This document shows, piece by piece, positions 62,260 through 64,000 of a DNA stretch of 64,000 nucleotides. Numbering within the stretch: the first letter of the stretch is position 1; each line of letters begins with the position of its first letter. The stretch is from NCBI RefSeq assembly GCF_900638555.1, contig NZ_LR134525.1, forward strand, positions 1,550,001 to 1,614,000. The letters run 5' to 3'. The stretch is from Neisseria meningitidis (GTDB taxonomy: Bacteria > Pseudomonadota > Gammaproteobacteria > Burkholderiales > Neisseriaceae). The notes below the pieces were generated by a model, which saw nothing but the letters and a program-made list of their open reading frames with translations, was not told the origin of the DNA and ran no database searches. The position numbers were made by a program, and so were the translations under genes.

Positions 62260-62478
62260 ATGAAAACATCGACGGTCGTTTTTGGCGGATTTTTTATGGC
62301 AGACAACGGAGAGCGAATCCAAATCCCCGTTTTGGAAAATCCTGACATTAGGGAAATCAATCACTTTTTTTCCGTATCAAATTTTGAGAAAAAGCCGGCG
62401 TCCTTGTTTTCAGAATCATCCCCGAGCCGGAATTTGGCCATACCGAATTAACTGTCTATTTTAAAAAAGGATATTATA
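62260..62478 (+). pseudogene. unrecognised ORF with a frameshift in an A5 run, ended by a CREE
   Basis: From ATG 62260 the frame reads TSTVVFGGFFMADNGERIQI and continues to VSNFEKK, then turns into unlikely sequence and stops at 62451. One more A in the run at 62389-62393 would continue it as AGVLVFRIIPEPEFGHTEL and TVYFKKGYY up to the short CREE at 62475. I do not recognise the family. Its position directly after the MafI-like gene suggests a second accessory or immunity gene of the same import. Confidence 0.55.
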
Positions 62479-62545
62479 GTGGATTAACAAAAACCAGTAC
62501 GGCGTTGCCTCGCCTTGCCGTACTGGTTTTTGTTAATCCACTATA
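62475..62545. repeat. short CREE with internal deletion (71 bp)
   Basis: Both TATAGTGG and CCACTATA ends are intact, with a near-palindromic core. The remaining bases to 62829 hold a DUS pair (about 62600-62634) and a possible fabH promoter only. Confidence 0.93.
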
Positions 62546-62761
62546 TCAGACGAAAACAAACACCCGCGCCAATAGCCTGACGGCAACCCGGCAATCAAAA
62601 TGCCGTCTGAAGCATGTTTGGTTTTCAGACGGCATTTCCTTCGCTTAAAACAGCGTATCGGCAACCCCGCCCTGCCTGTCCACGGCAATCTGCATCTGAA
62701 AACCATCTGTATCCCAAACCACACCCCCATCCCTGTTTCCGTCATTTGCACCCTGTCCGTA

Positions 62762-62791
62762 TTGGGCAATCATCGGTTTTTCGCTTACAAT
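62762..62791 (+). promoter_or_regulatory. possible fabH promoter
   Basis: TTGGGC (62762-62767) and TACAAT (62786-62791), 18 bp apart, 39 bp before the fabH start. Confidence 0.4.
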
Positions 62792-62829
62792 AGCCGAATC
62801 TGAACCAACTCTCTAAAAAGGCCGTTCCC

Positions 62830-63792
62830 ATGCAGTATGCAAAAATTTCCGGCACGGGCAGCTATCTTCCCGCCAACCGCGTCAGCAATGACGACCTTGC
62901 CCAAAAGGTAGATACCTCTGACGAGTGGATTACCGCGCGTACGGGCATCAAGTTCCGCCATATTGCAGCCGAAAATGAGAAAACCAGCGATCTTGCCGCC
63001 GAAGCAGCCCGCCGCGCACTGGATGCAGCCGGATTAGACAGCGGCGAAATCGATTTAATTATTGTGGCGACGGCAACGCCGGATATGCAGTTTCCTTCTA
63101 CCGCCACCATCGTCCAACAAAAATTGGGCATCACCAACGGCTGCCCCGCGTTTGACGTACAGGCGGTGTGTGCGGGCTTTATGTACGCGCTGACCACGGC
63201 AAACGCCTACATTAAAAGTGGCATGGCGAAAAACGCGCTGGTCATCGGCGCGGAAACCTTCAGCCGCATCGTCGATTGGAACGACCGCACAACCTGCGTA
63301 TTGTTCGGCGACGGCGCGGGCGCGGTGGTTTTGAGCGCGGCGGACAAACCGGGCATCATCCACAGCAAACTCAAAGCCGACGGCAATTATCTGAAACTCT
63401 TAAACGTCCCCGGGCAAATCGCCTGCGGCAAAGTTTCCGGTTCGCCGTACATTTCGATGGACGGTCCCGGCGTGTTCAAGTTTGCCGTCAAAATGCTGTC
63501 CAAAATCGCCGATGACGTTATCGAAGAAGCCGGTTATACCGCCGCTCAAATCGACTGGATCGTGCCGCATCAGGCAAACCGCCGCATTATCGAATCGACC
63601 GCGAAACATTTAGGTTTGAGTATGGACAAAGTCGTCCTGACCGTCCAAGACCACGGCAACACGTCCGCCGCATCGATTCCGCTGGCTTTGGATACGGGCA
63701 TCCGCAGCGGACAAATCAAACGCGGTCAAAACCTGCTGCTCGAAGGCATCGGCGGCGGTTTCGCGTGGGGCGCGGTATTGCTGCAATATTGA
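62830..63792 (+). CDS. fabH: beta-ketoacyl-ACP synthase III
   Basis: FabH condenses acetyl-CoA with malonyl-ACP to start fatty acid chains. The 320-residue thiolase-fold enzyme has the catalytic triad: Cys114 in [11 protein letters not shown], His in VPHQANRRI and Asn in [11 protein letters not shown]. The start [18 protein letters not shown] is typical. A DUS pair follows the stop. Confidence 0.97.
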   Translation: MQYAKISGTGSYLPANRVSNDDLAQKVDTSDEWITARTGIKFRHIAAENEKTSDLAAEAARRALDAAGLDSGEIDLIIVATATPDMQFPSTATIVQQKLGITNGCPAFDVQAVCAGFMYALTTANAYIKSGMAKNALVIGAETFSRIVDWNDRTTCVLFGDGAGAVVLSAADKPGIIHSKLKADGNYLKLLNVPGQIACGKVSGSPYISMDGPGVFKFAVKMLSKIADDVIEEAGYTAAQIDWIVPHQANRRIIESTAKHLGLSMDKVVLTVQDHGNTSAASIPLALDTGIRSGQIKRGQNLLLEGIGGGFAWGAVLLQY

Positions 63793-63797
63793 ATACC

Positions 63798-63828
63798 ATG
63801 CCGTCTGAAACAGGTTTTCAGACGGCAT
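63798..63828. terminator. DUS-paired terminator after fabH
   Basis: A 13-bp stem (63798-63810 with 63816-63828) with TTT beyond. Confidence 0.7.
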
Positions 63829-63838
63829 TTCCCATATC

Positions 63839-64000
63839 ATGAAGCGGCAGGCTTTCTTCAAACTGATGGCGTGTGCGGCATTTCTGTCTGCCGTTTCGCT
63901 GCGCCTCCCCGTATTGGGCGCGTGTTACGCAATATTGTCCCTCTATGCGTTTGCACTTTACGGCATCGACAAACGGCGTGCCGTGCGGGGAAAACGCCGC
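63839..64000 (+). CDS. DUF1294 membrane protein, partial (runs off the window)
   Basis: From ATG 63839 the frame reads MKRQAFFKLMACAAFL, two hydrophobic stretches, then YAFALYGIDKRRAVRGKRR, which matches the DUF1294 motif YxxDKxxA. The first 54 codons are present; the gene continues beyond 64000. No function is established for this family. Confidence 0.7.
   Translation, partial: MKRQAFFKLMACAAFLSAVSLRLPVLGACYAILSLYAFALYGIDKRRAVRGKRR

Overview
The window is a chromosomal segment of Neisseria, almost certainly N. meningitidis. The grounds are dozens of 10-base DNA uptake sequences (DUS, GCCGTCTGAA), often as inverted pairs behind genes; dRS3 repeats; at least eight Correia repeat enclosed elements (CREEs); an IS1016 copy; and meningococcal marker genes: crgA, a lipidated variant-1 factor H binding protein, and the dam-replacing gene drg.

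Layout. 1-8 kb: carA and carB, separated by a 2.8 kb variable interval with a truncated VOC gene, a DUF559 gene, three copies of a GC-rich repeat block, and an AT-rich two-gene island (ComF-like phosphoribosyltransferase plus SLOG protein) that abuts carB. 8-15 kb: crgA/mdaB divergent pair, queA, accBC, prmA-orn. 15-24 kb: hemL, a small lipoprotein gene split by a CREE, miaB, dxs, xerC, fba. 23.5-31 kb: fHbp behind an AT-rich MITE, tsaB-rimI-UDG-like, pyrE, zinc-ribbon protein-argA, prolyl oligopeptidase. 31-37 kb: iron locus with mpeR divergent from a lipoprotein siderophore-binding protein, then a cupin and a TonB-dependent receptor, separated by long repeats. 37-40 kb: rhodanese, Pcm-like methyltransferase, free-Met-R-sulfoxide reductase, tpiA, secG, tRNA-Leu(GAG). 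40.6-47.5 kb: remnant of an integrated element with a toxin-antitoxin pair, an M48 protease lipoprotein that looks phase-OFF, drg between two leuS 3' ends, and a leuS allele with an insertion. 47.7-51.7 kb: lipoprotein, L,D-transpeptidase-like protein, ppk, truncated IS1016. 51.9-57.5 kb: replication-origin neighbourhood dnaN-dnaA / rpmH-rnpA-yidD-yidC with DnaA boxes. 57.6-64 kb: RsmI-like methyltransferase, Maf pyrophosphatase, yceD-rpmF, a phosphoribosyltransferase, plsX, an orphan MafI-like gene and a frameshifted ORF, fabH, and a partial DUF1294 gene at the edge.

How it fits together. Most genes are core housekeeping: pyrimidine/arginine supply (carAB, pyrE, argA), fatty acid and phospholipid synthesis (accBC, plsX, fabH), tRNA modification (queA, miaB, tsaB), replication and membrane insertion. 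The accessory signal lies in a few interruptions: the PRTase-SLOG island, the iron-uptake locus, the tRNA-Leu element and the drg locus. Several carry non-meningococcal DUS dialects (AGGTCGTCTGAA, AAGCAGCCTGCA), which suggests import from commensal Neisseriaceae. The best candidate for an undescribed system is the PRTase-SLOG pair at 3522-4636. The best candidates for unusual regulation are the AAGG tract in the M48 lipoprotein and a 21-bp-phased direct repeat between mpeR and the binding-protein gene. All functional assignments rest on reading the sequence and recalled family knowledge; no searches were run.
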